NCBI RefSeq assembly: GCF_037042905.1
Contig: NC_087254.1
Location: 16,167,103 to 16,231,102, forward strand
Length of the DNA stretch: 64,000 bases
Direction of reading: 5' to 3'
From: Lytechinus pictus
Lineage: Eukaryota > Echinodermata > Echinoidea > Temnopleuroida > Toxopneustidae
Under the pieces are notes generated by a model. The model saw only the letters and a list, made by a program, of their open reading frames with translations, had not been told where the DNA came from and did not search any database. This document shows positions 1-10,672 of the stretch, piece after piece. A program made the translations under genes and the position numbers. The stretch's first letter is position 1; each line of letters opens with the position of its first letter.

Positions 1-14
1 CAACATACAAGGCC

Positions 15-650
15 ATGAAACTCTCTCGGAAGAAGTGGAAGCTAGGTGGCAAAAATAGATCACAAGCAAACCCTTTGTGGATAAGATATAGATCGGACAA
101 GGCAGCTTTTCGTAAGCAGCTCAGGAAACAAAGGCATAACCTAGAGAGCAGCCGGCTTCTACAAATTGAGAGAGCCAAGAAAGGGGACGACAGGCTGTTT
201 TATAAGTTAATCAAGGAAAGAAGATCTCGTGCAGATGCCTCTCCTGTGGACACACTCATAGTCAATGGTAAGAGCTACACAGGAAAGGCTACCATTCAAG
301 GTTTTGAAGAGTACTTCAAGATGCTATCCATGCCCAACCCTGGTAATAATTATCAATCAACCATTACTGATACAGTGGAGAAACTGGCTAATGTAATCAG
401 TACATGTACTCCGAACCAAAGACCTTTCACAAGAACGGACTTAGATAAAGCCGTAGGACAGCTTAAGAAGAACAAGGCTGCTGGAGCTGACCAGATATCG
501 GCTGAGCATGTGCTCTTTGGTGGTGAAAAGGCGAGAAATCTTCTTTTAGTCCTTATGAACACCTTTGTTGCTCACAGCTTCATTCCAGATGCCTTTAAAT
601 ATGGAATTATTCTACCACTACACAAGGGGAATGGTAAACCTCTCACTGAT
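15..650 (+). pseudogene. LINE reverse transcriptase, N-terminal part (before frameshift)
   Basis: This frame encodes the linker and first RT blocks: a Lys/Arg-rich stretch, then KKNKAAGADQISAEH (the K-x3-GxD block that opens non-LTR RTs) and IILPLHKGNGKP. The frame reaches a stop at 672-674. Comparison with the usual block order shows that the last residues (after KPLTD) are out of frame: two extra bases near 649-650 move the ribosome off the frame that resumes at about 652. No host-gene alternative is reasonable. Confidence 0.8.
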
Positions 651-651
651 A

Positions 652-2440
652 TCCCTCTTGTTACAGAGGAATAACCCTGTCATCTACTTTCTGCAAAGTA
701 TTGGAGTTGCTTATAAAACCCAAACTTATAGAACAGCTTCATCAAAGAGGGATCCCTGATGAGCTACAGAGTGGTTTCCAAGAAGAGCACTCCTGTTCCT
801 TAACAGCAGCCTCTCTCAACCTCATCATCGAAGCTAATACTAAACATGGTAGAACAACGTATGCATCATTCCTCGACGCTGCCAAGGCATTTGACACAGT
901 GTGGCACGATGGTCTTCTTTACAAGCTCTATCATGATGGGGTGACAGGTTATCTGTGGAACATCCTTTTTCAGCTGTATCAAGGTCTTCTTGGAGCTGTT
1001 GCATGGAAGGACAGACAAAGCAACTGGTTTCCTATCCGACAAGGTGTACGTCAAGGAGGAATCCTCTCTCCCCTTCTTTATTTGATCTACATCGATGGAC
1101 TCATACAGAAGCTGAGGAAGAGTGGCATAGGCTGTAAAGTACTTTCCAGATACACAGGAACTCTTGTGCTTGCTGATGACGTAGTACTCCTCGCCAACCT
1201 CCCTGAAGATCTACAGCGTATGCTTGATATTGTCTTGGAGTACACCAAACAGTGGCACTACACCATCAATCCCTCCAAAAGTGCTGTAGTGATTTTCAAC
1301 CTAGGACGTAACTCTGCAGATTTCCAATGGCACTTTGGTTCAGACATCATTCCTGTTCAGGCCTGCCATCCTCACCTTGGTGTCTTGCGCTCCTCTAATA
1401 AACTGAATCGCACCCATGAGATCTTTCAAAAGGGTAATAAGGCCCTGTACAGCTTGACAGGTACTGGTGCTTACCGGAGTGGTTTGTCCCCTGTCATTGT
1501 TTCCTCACTGTGGAAAACATTCTGTACGCCCAGAATGTTGTACGGAACTGAGGCTCTTAACCTACCGGATAGAGATAAGAGGGCCTTGGATGTGATGCAG
1601 AGCCACCTTTTCAAAAAGCTACTTGGTCTTCCAAGGACAACTGCACAGGAGGCTGTTCCTTTGCTTACAGGGATTCCCCTTCTATCTGACTCAATTAATC
1701 TCCTACATCTGCGTCTTTTGGGAAAGATTATCTCTCTACCTCAGGATAGAATTGAGCACAGGATCTTTTCGAGTGTTGTCTGCCAGGAGCCTACTATTCC
1801 TACCATTAAAGTCCTCAAGGTTCTTCTAGAGAAGTACAATCTTCCATCTCTACCGGATCTCCTGCAGCAAGGTTGCTCGTATCTGACATGGAAGAAGAGA
1901 GTAACAAATGCAGTGGAAAGTAAAGTCCTTGCATCCCTCTCCGAAGAAACCTCCCTTAAGTCGTCCCTTCTTCTGTTCCATGATATTGACTTGGTGCTTC
2001 CCTATCTTGTATTCCCGTCCGTCATTCACCCTGCACATCTCCGGATAGCCATCAATATGAAAGCTCAGCTTCTTACCAGCACCTATCTCACCCAAAGTCG
2101 ACTGTGCAAGATCTCCAGACTAGTTTCCGACCCAAGTTGTCCTGCTTGCCATGCACCTGCGGAAACTGTCTTTCACTTTGTTAGTGAATGCATAGCCTAT
2201 ACCCATCTTAGAAATAATCTTCTGAATCATTTTCAAGAGGATGCCATTAAAGTGCTCTCAAGCTTTTCAAATACAGACTCCTATCTTCATGTTGCAAGAA
2301 CCAGACTTATCCTCCTTGGTGTCATTGGCAATGTCTCGTATCAGTTTCCTGACTTTCATCCTGTTACTCTTCAATTTGTGTTTGATATACATTTCTCAAG
2401 ACAGCGCCTTGTTGATCAAGCGGCTGCAAACAGTGACTAA
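652..2440 (+). pseudogene. LINE reverse transcriptase, catalytic core and C-terminal Zn motif
   Basis: In the second frame the RT resumes with YRGITLSS (block 2a), then SGFQEEHS, the first catalytic block FLDAAKAFDTVWHDGL, the RQGVRQGGILSPLLY block, and LADDVVLL in place of the usual Y/FADD catalytic block (both Asp kept, aromatic replaced by Leu). The thumb follows, then a C-terminal CPACH...H-x3-SEC motif of the kind found after many LINE RTs. An in-frame ATG at 701 begins an uninterrupted 579-codon stretch, but this is not a natural start. The stop is at 2438-2440. Confidence 0.85.
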
Positions 2441-2560
2441 TAGCTCATTATTTTTACCATGCTGTACTGCAACTAAAGGCTTGCAGTTCTCCGGTGAACG
2501 GAGGAATTCAACACAGAAGAAGAAGATAGCTTCGGTGGGAAATCGGTGAAACACGTTTAT

Positions 2561-3982
2561 TTCATGAAATTATGGAAATACAAGCATTGTTTCGAGGGAG
2601 CATAACTTTTTTACTTCTTGACCATTTTTTGTGATTAAGGTATCAAATGAAAGAGCAGATATTGAACTTTATGGCATGTGATTTTCTTTTTGAAATTCAG
2701 ATACCCCCCGCCAAATGAGTTTTTGGTATCCTTTCTTCAAATTGTTTTTGCTCACTCATGCGTGAATGAGGAATAATCTAAGTTATATCAGATGAAAGAG
2801 GAGATTCTAAGCTTTACATTGGTAGGTCATTTGTCTATTGCATTTGTGATTAAGTTATGATAAATCATCGATAAATCTCGGTTTCGTTTTTTGTGGGACG
2901 CACTGTATATATATTGGTGTAATTTTTAATGTAATTTTATCACAGAACCGATTATTTCTATAATTCTGTCTGAAATTAAAAATGTTGGTCTTAATAAGAG
3001 GTATTTCAGCCCTGTATTATGATAAATCGTCGCTTAATCTCGGTTAATTTTTTCTGGGACCCACTGTATAGAAACATTTGATCAAAACAAATATTTATAG
3101 AATATATTTATCCTTTTAAACAGAATTATAGAAATCATTATTTCTAAGATAATATTCAAATTACATAAAAAATTACACTAAGATATATTTTGAAACCTTT
3201 ATCAAAGTAAATAATTATAATATCTACCTTAGAGAGATTTGATAAACTGTGGAACCAAACGGTCATCATCAACTCTGATCAAGTAAATTTTGATTTTTGC
3301 GCAGGTTTGCGTTAATATAGCGCTGCGCGCGCTGCACGCACGTACCGTACGTCACACGACCGCGGAATACGAGTTTCGATGATTGATCAGCAACGACAAC
3401 GTAACTACAACTTCCAAGAACCATTAGTTACAAGACACGATTTCTTATGAAATTATTGTTGGCGTGTTTTTGTTTTTGGTACCACAAATGGGCACAGATG
3501 ATCGTGATATGTCGTCACATTATAGTACTGGAGTTGTTGTTGTAAGTTATGGCTTTCTTGACGCAATGAATCGCGCCAGACTAATTGCGTGTTGAATTTG
3601 CTTTTGCTGAAATCGGTGATTTTTTGTATGTGCTTATTGAATACATGTTTCAGGGATAGGTGATATCGCCTATTCACTCAATGGTAAAAGAAAATTGCAC
3701 ACGACAGTAATGCGGACGGGCTCTTAAGCTAAGTGAGCGAAAAAATTATTCAACAAAGTCAATGCGAACTAATCGGGCATACCGGTACCGTCATTGACAT
3801 ATGGCAGTGTGTCCCACTCCCACTCACACCTTTATTTCAGTGCTTTAAAAATGACAACTAGAGGAAATACAATAAAGAAAAATTTGCACTTGCTATTCCA
3901 AATATGAGCATTAAGAATATGATAAAATTATTTTATAATTATATTTACCATTTTTTTATACCAACCGTTTTCCTCCACCAGG
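2561..3982. other. Non-coding; repeat remnants and a CpG-rich patch
   Basis: No gene is recognised. Two similar segments (about 2858-2910 and 3018-3072) share GATAAATC, CTCGGTT and GGGAC-CACTGTAT words and look like ends or copies of one small repeat. Bases 3300-3380 are unusually rich in GC and CpG (CGCTGCGCGCGCTGCACGCA) and could be a promoter region; nothing ties it to a gene. Confidence 0.4.
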
Positions 3983-5400
3983 CGCGTAGCCAGGGGGGGG
4001 GGGGGGGGTCAGTCGCCCCCCCCAAAAAACGTCCCCAAAAAGAAGGGAAAAAAGAGAGGAGAAAAGGAAAAGCGAAGAGAGGAAGCTTTGACTTGTGTTT
4101 TTCTTTTTATTCCTTATTTTTTTATAAAAAAAGAAACTCCTTCACTCTTGCTCTAAATTTATATGAATTTTGCTTCCACGCTGCACGCGGTTACTTAAAT
4201 AACATTGCAGTTCTCCTTTGTTTCCCTCACCCTTTCTCTAACCCTGTTTTTCCACCTCAGCTATATAGAGTATATGTGTTTCTTGCCAGTTTATAAAGTT
4301 CAAATGTATACATTGGGCATGGAATAAGAGTAAGGTTAGGCCGAAGTATTATGAAGTTATCTTTTTTTTTTATTGATCGCTCAACTTTTGGTCGGGTTGA
4401 CTCCGGGCGGGTAAAACCTTTATATTAATTCATGCCGCACCTCCTTATAGGCAACGCTTTTCAGCTCATAACTAAACAACCATAATTTGGGGGCAAACGG
4501 GTTCCTAATTTAAAAAGAGGAAGGTATAAAATTTGTGTCGTATTAAATATAAAAGTACAATATTTTTATCAAATTCTATTAAACTTCATGTCATTTTCCT
4601 GCACATTCATTTCCTGTCCTGTTTTGCGCCCTCAAATTGAAATTTTGAATGACACATAAGTTTCTTCATTATTTGAAATGAAGCGCATCAAGATAAGTCA
4701 AAGAAATTATAGGCCTACATCCTGTTTTATATAATTTCAATAAATCACAGAAGTTTCAACTTTTTGCACACTATTTTCCTTGTAATGAAGTTCAATTATC
4801 TTTAGTTTTTTTTTAATCTTAGAAAATCAATAGAGCCGATGCGGGTATTGGAGATATATATCTGCATTTGATGAAACGTCCGCCCTTTGAAATTTCAGAG
4901 TTTCATTGCTCTGCGCGGGGAGGAATGTCTTCCTCCCGGCATATATCCTTCTCTGTTTTGCGAGTTAAGATATGCACTGTCGCTAAATTGTTTGTAATCA
5001 AATCTGATCTTTCCAAGGGAAGTATTCAATATAACTAAGAGAATACCCTTTTCTCGGGACCCTTTTCTTTACAAAAGAATTGGTAAAACGCTTTAGCTTT
5101 AGCGCGGGAGGTTAATATTATATTTTCTTCCATTTTATCCCTTTTTTGTGCGTTCACAATCACTTTTGAAAACAAGGTTCAAAATCACAATATAGTCAAC
5201 TGAATTGGAGCTGATATAGGTACTAGAGACAAGAGAGATGGCTCCTTTTCATTTTAATTTATGAAACACCGAAAGCTTCGCGCGGGAGGGGGAAACTCCC
5301 TGCTCCCACCCCCTAGGGAGCACGCTTCGCACGCTCTGTAAGTGTTGGCACGCTTTGCGTGCATTTACCGCCCCCTCCAAAATGAAATCCTGGCTACGCG
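3983..5400. mobile_element. DNA-transposon-like element with inverted CGCGTAGCCAGG ends
   Basis: The left end reads CGCGTAGCCAGG followed by a long G run; the right end has a C run and closes with CCTGGCTACGCG, so the terminal 12 bases are exact inverted repeats. The inside is non-coding, with several CGCGGGAGG-type words near both halves. No transposase is visible, so it is non-autonomous. A target-site duplication was not resolved. Confidence 0.65.
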
Positions 5401-5424
5401 GTTGGCCTCCACGGCCACGAAAAA

Positions 5425-5596
5425 CAGTGTGTGTATGTATTTGAGTTTTGTCAGACATGTATCAATCAGATATGACTATTTACGTCTGGGACTTAACGTC
5501 ACCATCTGAAAGACGTGACCAGGGCTCGAACCTCTGCATCAATTTGTAACTTCCCCACATAGCTTGGATTACAGGCGCACGCCACAACGCCCAGCT
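5425..5596 (-). mobile_element. SINE with a 7SL RNA-like head, copy 1
   Basis: Read on the - strand, the element starts near 5596 with GGGCGTTGTGGCGTGCGCC then TGTAATCCAAGCTA, closely resembling the 5' Alu domain of 7SL (SRP) RNA. A Pol III B-box-like GGTTCGAGCCC lies about 45 bases downstream. A body with GACGTTAAG and CCCAGACG follows, and the element ends in an ACTCAAATAC(AC)n-type tail near 5425. The second copy at 24041-24218 shares the whole length, which sets the boundaries. The 7SL origin is inference from visual similarity. Confidence 0.65.
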
Positions 5597-5679
5597 CTTG
5601 TAAGTTGTAGCCTAGCCTTACTTATACTATAAACAAGTACTATTTTTGTCCAAATGTCGTCCATCTGTCACAAACCTTT

Positions 5680-6740
5680 TGTCACATAACTCCCCAACGG
5701 CGTAAGTCACTTTTCAACCAAACTTGGATGACTTTGGGGACCTGCATGTCATGCTGCAGTCAGAGGTCACATGGTAAGGTCAAAGGTCATTTTCAGGTCA
5801 ATGTTAAAGTTTACATGCAAGAATCTCTTATGACACCTAACTCTGCAATCGCAAGTCACTTTTCACCCAAACTTGGATTGTAGATGTACTTTGGGGACCT
5901 GCATGTTATGCTGCAGTCGCAGGTCACATGGTAAGGTCAAAGGTCATTTTCAGGTCAACGTTAAAGTTTACATGCAAGAATCTCTTATGACACCTAACTC
6001 TGCAATCGCAAGTCACTTTTCACCCAAACTTGGATTGTAGATGTAGTTAGGAGACCTGCATGTCATGCTGCAGTTGGAGGTCACATGATAAGGTCATTTT
6101 CAGGTCAACGTTAAAGTTTATGTGCAAGACACTCTTATGACACCTAACTCTGCAACCGTAAGTCACTTTGCGACCAAACGTGGATGGTAGATGTACTTTG
6201 GGGACCTGCATGTTATGCTGCAGTCATAGGTCACATGGTATGGTCAAAGGTCATTTCCAGGTTAAAGTTTATGTTCAATACTCTCTTATGACACAAATCT
6301 GCAACCGTAAGTCACTCTTCACCCAAACTTGGGTTGTAGATGTACTGAGGAGATCTGCACATCGTGGCGCAATCAGAGGTCACATAGTAAGGTCAAAGGT
6401 CATTTCAAGGTCAAAGATATGAAACATAGCTCTGCAGCTGTAAGTAACTTTTAAACCAAACTTTGGATGTAGGTGTACTTAGGAGACCTGCATGTTATTG
6501 TGTTCGGAGGTCACATGGTATGGTCAAAGTTCCTTTTGAGGTCAACAATAAAGTTTATGTTAAGACTCTTATGACAAGTGTTATTCCATCCCAGTCATTT
6601 CACAATGAAGTTTCGATTTAATTCTGTTGCATGCCCTCGCAAATCACGATATTTCTGGTTATTTGCATAAGTGGGTGCTTATGCCTTGTTACTAAATCTA
6701 ACCTTAATAATGGATCACGGAGTACTTCGATGGCCTGGTT
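5680..6740. repeat. 157-bp tandem-repeat array (decayed TIR element), copy 1
   Basis: The unit carries GACCTGCATG, ATGCTGCAGT, AGGTCACATGGTAAGGTCAA, AGGTTAAAGTTTA-like words and CTCTTATGACACCTAACTC. CTGCAG landmarks fall at 5754, 5911, 6068 and 6218, so the period is exactly 157 except for one 7-base deletion. The block ends with a segment also found at the right end of the better-preserved copy (30338-31308). Its left inverted terminus is lost. Confidence 0.8.
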
Positions 6741-7339
6741 GAAGCTCAGAAGCGATGTGAAGCTACTGTTGCAGAGCGCTCTGTTGGGTCCTAGCTGGAG
6801 GATGTATACTGCCGGGGTATATCACGTCCACAGGACAGGTGATACATGCTTTCAACGATGGATCCATTAGAAGCAAACTTAAACAACTACCCTCTAAATA
6901 AACTGTGTTTCCTATTTATACCCTGTGCCTTACTAGGAGTTACTGCTATGTCACTGCCAAGCATCAGTGAGCAAGGCATGATATTACAATAGACCCCTAT
7001 AAATTGCCCAATGCAGCAGCTTAATGCTAACATAAAAGAAAGGGATGCATTGTCATTAACCTACTTGTAGCCAAGAGAGCAATGTCTATACTAGTAGAGG
7101 CTGTGTTCACACAACATACAATCTAGATTAAAGGAGGTGTTCACATGATATATGTACATAAAATAAGTGCCTGTCTCTACACTTCTCCCTATCTTATTGA
7201 GGATAGATCATATCTAGACCTATTTAAAATAAACCTCCACTGAAACTTTAACATTAAACTTAACAAACTATCTCACTTAAATGCAGATATCAGGATAAAA
7301 TGAGAATATTCCTGCAAGGACTTTATGATACATGTGTTA
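6741..7339. other. Non-coding, nothing recognised
   Basis: AT-rich single-copy-looking DNA without a convincing ORF, RNA gene or repeat. Confidence 0.4.
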
Positions 7340-7364
7340 CATACATGTATGTCGTCCATTTACC

Positions 7365-7656
7365 TTTTTTTTCTACATTTTCTTTTGTTCTCTTGTTTAT
7401 TTTTTTCATTTGATTTCTTTTCTTTCTTTTTATTTTTTTATTTTGTTTATTTCTTATTTTCTTGAAATAATATTTTTCTTCTTTGATATTCTTTTTCTTT
7501 TGTATTTTTCTTTTTTTCAATTTGTTTTCTTTTCTCCTTTTCTTGAAATCATACTTTTTTTTACATCCATTTTCTTTTGTATATTATATTTCTTATTTTC
7601 TTTCCTTTTTTTTTCTTCCTTTCTTTTCTCTTTCTTTTTTTTTTTTTTATTCATTT
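7365..7656. repeat. Polypyrimidine (T/C) low-complexity tract
   Basis: About 290 bases of TTTTCTTT-type sequence on the + strand. The Phe-rich ORFs across it are artefacts of composition. Confidence 0.85.
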
Positions 7657-7676
7657 CTTTTCACATTGGTAACAAT

Positions 7677-8140
7677 CAGGCACTCAGTTTTATAGTTATG
7701 AGGGGAGCAATAAAAAGCTCTCCTAAAAATGTTAAGGGGAGCATTAGGGGAGCACTACAAAAAGCTCTTCTTTGACATACAAGGGGAGCTCTCTTATCCG
7801 ATTTCAAAATGGATGGAGGAATGTACACTAAATAAAGTTACAACCCACAACCAAAGGAGACAAACAATCAGATATAGATCTGATCTATGCAATATTTATC
7901 TCATTTAACTTTTTAATGTCATTCTTGCAAGTGTGTTTAATTGCTTACAATATAATCGTGCGTTATTTACAAAACCTTGACAGCGAATGAAGTTTTCAGG
8001 GATGACTGGAACAGTTTGATCATTGACTGACACTCTTGTTAAGCACTTGCTGAGGCGAGTGATAAATCGCTCTACCAAAAATGGATTAAGGAGAGCGGTA
8101 GCGAGTGATCACTCTCACTCCCCTTAAAACTGAGTCCCTG
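7677..8140. mobile_element. Non-autonomous DNA transposon with 8-bp target duplication (hAT-like)
   Basis: The left end CAGGCACTCAGTTTTA is the inverted copy of the right end TAAAACTGAGTCCCTG. The flanks are GTAACAAT on the left and GTAACAAT on the right, the latter sharing its first G with the element end: an 8-bp duplication (7 bp if that G belongs to the element). A CAGG start with an 8-bp duplication is typical of hAT elements; the superfamily is inferred. The 460-bp interior has no transposase and contains AGGGGAGC and GAGTGAT-type subterminal words. Confidence 0.75.
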
Positions 8141-8200
8141 TAACAATACATACATACGCTTAACAGTCATAGTTTAAACTACAGGGAACCTTTAACTTAA

Positions 8201-8806
8201 AGGACAAGTCCACCCCAACAAAAGGTTGATTTGAATAAAAAGAGAAAAATCCAACAAGCACCATGCTGAAAATTTCACAGAAATCGGATGTAAAATAAGA
8301 AAGTTATGACATTTTAAAGTTTTGCTTAATTTCACGAAACAGTTCTATGCACATCCTGGCCGTTAAGCAAATGAGGAGATTGATGATGTCATCCACTCAC
8401 TATTTCTTTTGTATTTTATTATATCAAATATGAAATATTCTAATTTTCTCATTGTCAAGAGAAACAACGATTAATTCCTCCCTGAACACGTGGGATTAGC
8501 ATTATTGAATACCATATGTTTCAATCAAGTTGGTTCTTATAATATTGTCAACTTTGTAAAAAATGAAATATTGTATAATTCAAACAATAAAAAATCAAAA
8601 GAAAAAGTGAGTCATGGACATCATCTACTGACTAATTTGCAAGCCACTGAGTTGTGCATATCATTGTTTTGTGAAAATTAAACGAAACTTTAAAATGTCA
8701 TAACTTTCTTATTTTACATCCGATTTTTAAGAAATTTTCAGCGTTATGCTAGTTTGATTTTTCTCTATTTATTCAAATCAACATTTTTCTCGGGTGGACT
8801 TGACCT
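8201..8806. mobile_element. Palindromic TTAA-type MITE, copy 1 (full length)
   Basis: The ends AGGACAAGTCCACC and GGTGGACTTGACCT are inverted repeats, and similarity continues inward for well over 100 bases on each arm (TTGATTTGAATAAA, AAATCGGATGTAAAATAAG, GTTATGACATTTTAAAG and their complements). It sits after TTAA on the left; the right flank is GTAA. Related copies lie at 16623, 18297, 21209 and 26012. Confidence 0.85.
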
Positions 8807-10555
8807 GTAAGTATGGTACAATAAATCTAATACTGGGTACCTATCATTGAGAATTTATCATGCATGTATAGAGATTAGCCATAGATTATTTCACTACAAC
8901 TACATACATGTAGATACAACTACGAGTGTACATTGATTTGACATTGTAATACAATATATTTCTTAACCTAAATCCGAATGGACAATCCAAAACCTAATTA
9001 TCTGTTGTTTTCTGTCTGTATACGGGTAGCCTATATTGTTACTAAACCTACAAAGGTTCTCTAATGTGTTGAAATTTTGAATATTAGAATTTCAGAATTT
9101 GGTTATCATGGAAAGCACCCATACAGGTCGAGCACTTTGAGCAATCTTAGAAAACAAGGTTGAATGAGTGATCATTTACCTGGAGCCATGAATCACGGCA
9201 ATGGCATGATCATCAAAAGAATGGGCGGATAGGCGAGCATTCCCCTATATGGAAGTAGGCCATCACTACGGCATACTTATTAAACCTGGAATCCAAAGTT
9301 TGAGACATGAGGACCCATATTGTAACTGCTATGTTGGTAGTCATGAATCATGGCTTGTCGCTTTTCACTGGGATAACAATGAGTTCCAATATTACGGTAT
9401 CTCATAATAAGCTGAAACTCTGTAAATTGGAAGGATTTCAAAATTGATGGTTGTCGAATGTCTTAAAATAGGGCCTACACTGATTGCATCCGAGATTCTG
9501 AGATAAACTTTAATCATGTATGTAGACCTGGAAAATATCTAAACTCTGGGGAATGGATCTGAACATGGTAAACAGTTTCTAATTAAAAGGAAAATGAGTT
9601 CGAATTATTTGTAATCAAGCAAGCCTGAATGGCAGTACTATAGCAAAGGGGTAAATTAAATTTTAGGGTTGACCAATTGTATGACGGTAATTACAGGAGC
9701 TTTGTTTCACCGTCGAATTCATTAGAAGGGCAGTGCGAGCGTGATGCGCGAATATTCATTTTCATTTAGAAACCTGAGAGGTTTGCTTCATGTACATGTA
9801 TTTGCCATATTCCCTCTCATTTGGGTCACTTTTCTTCTTTCCTTTGTTTGTCATCCTTCCTTTTCTTTCCCCCCCCCCCTCCTTATCCTTTTGCGTTGCC
9901 GATAGGGGGAAAGATTCAAAGATATGAAAGATATCGGAAGACATAGCCTCGCCCTCTATTGACTACGCAAAAGTCTATATGTGGCCCAGCACCACAAAAA
10001 GTCACATTGTGTGATTTTCAATTGGAGCCAATTAAGAGTATTTTGGTCAGAATGTTCAAATTTCAAATTTGGGTGTTTTCTGAAAGAGTATACTCTCCCC
10101 TATTTACTGCAAAAATTTGGGAGACTAGTAATTTTTTATCCCCCTTTTCTCAAAAGGGGTGTTCCATGGTAGTGAACATTCTCCTCTACTTGTGTGGGTT
10201 AGAATCAATCATTGTGCATGAGTTATATATCACTGTAAAGCTTAGAATATCCTCTTTCAGAAGGGCTATTTAACTAAAATTCATTCCTGGCAACTTTTTG
10301 TGGGTTTTGTGGTGCCTGGCCACATATTTGCATCCAGTCTCCAATTCTGCAGTTGGAATAGACTTGGAATAGCAATAATTACTAAACCATACTTTTATTT
10401 CTATCCTGTATGTCTTGACTTGTCTTTCTGTTAATTCCCACAACCAAAGTGTTGATTTATAATGGCAAAGTTGTAGAAAAGTTAAGTTGACCTTGTCTGC
10501 AATGTTCACTGTCCTACCGTACTGTTGAAACATTATTTTTTTCTTTCTTTTTCAG
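8807..10555. other. Non-coding, upstream of first recognised B3GNTL1 exon
   Basis: No gene or repeat family was recognised. The missing first coding exon of the glycosyltransferase should lie here or further left. It must end in phase 0 and encode only the few residues before Ser-Ile-Ile. No single ATG-to-donor candidate could be preferred. A C11 run lies near 9870. Confidence 0.3.
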
Positions 10556-10672
10556 TCCATTATTATGCCTGTTCATAATGGTGAGCCTTGGTTAACAGAA
10601 TGCCTAGAGTCTGTCATATCACAGACTTTCAACGGATCTATGGAGCTGTCTGTCTACAATGATGCAAGCACT
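10556..10672 (+). CDS. B3GNTL1: B3GNTL1-like, exon a (PVHN motif)
   Basis: Starts after a TTCTTTTTCAG acceptor and ends before a GTAGGT donor, 39 codons, phase 0 at both ends. Encodes [18 protein letters not shown] through VYNDAST, the first beta strand and nucleotide-sugar-binding loop of a GT-A fold. Confidence 0.92.

Larger units (their letters stand above)
1..2560 (+). mobile_element. 5'-truncated non-LTR retrotransposon (LINE)
   Basis: The segment carries most of a LINE reverse-transcriptase ORF but no upstream apurinic endonuclease, so it is cut off by the window edge or 5'-truncated. The coding part ends at 2440 and is followed by about 100 bases of 3' UTR ending in an AGAAGAAGAAGA-like run near 2515-2532, which suits a LINE tail. 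The reading frame is broken near base 650, so this copy is dead. The clade (I/Jockey/CR1-like) is an inference from the RT block style and the C-terminal Cys/His motif; I cannot place it more finely. Confidence 0.85.

Noticed and set aside
3379..3420. ATG at 3379 as the missing first exon of B3GNTL1
   Set aside because: The frame to the nearest GT donor ends in the wrong phase, and the encoded residues do not resemble the family N-terminus.
3904..4296. 130-codon ORF with a poly-Gly run
   Set aside because: It crosses the left terminus of a TIR element and its G run; no domain.
5540..5600. Human Alu contamination
   Set aside because: Only the 7SL-like head resembles Alu; the rest differs and two independent copies are embedded in native repeats.
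7332..7775. 147-codon Phe-rich ORF and its overlapping neighbours
   Set aside because: It lies in a T/C low-complexity tract; composition alone explains the open frame.
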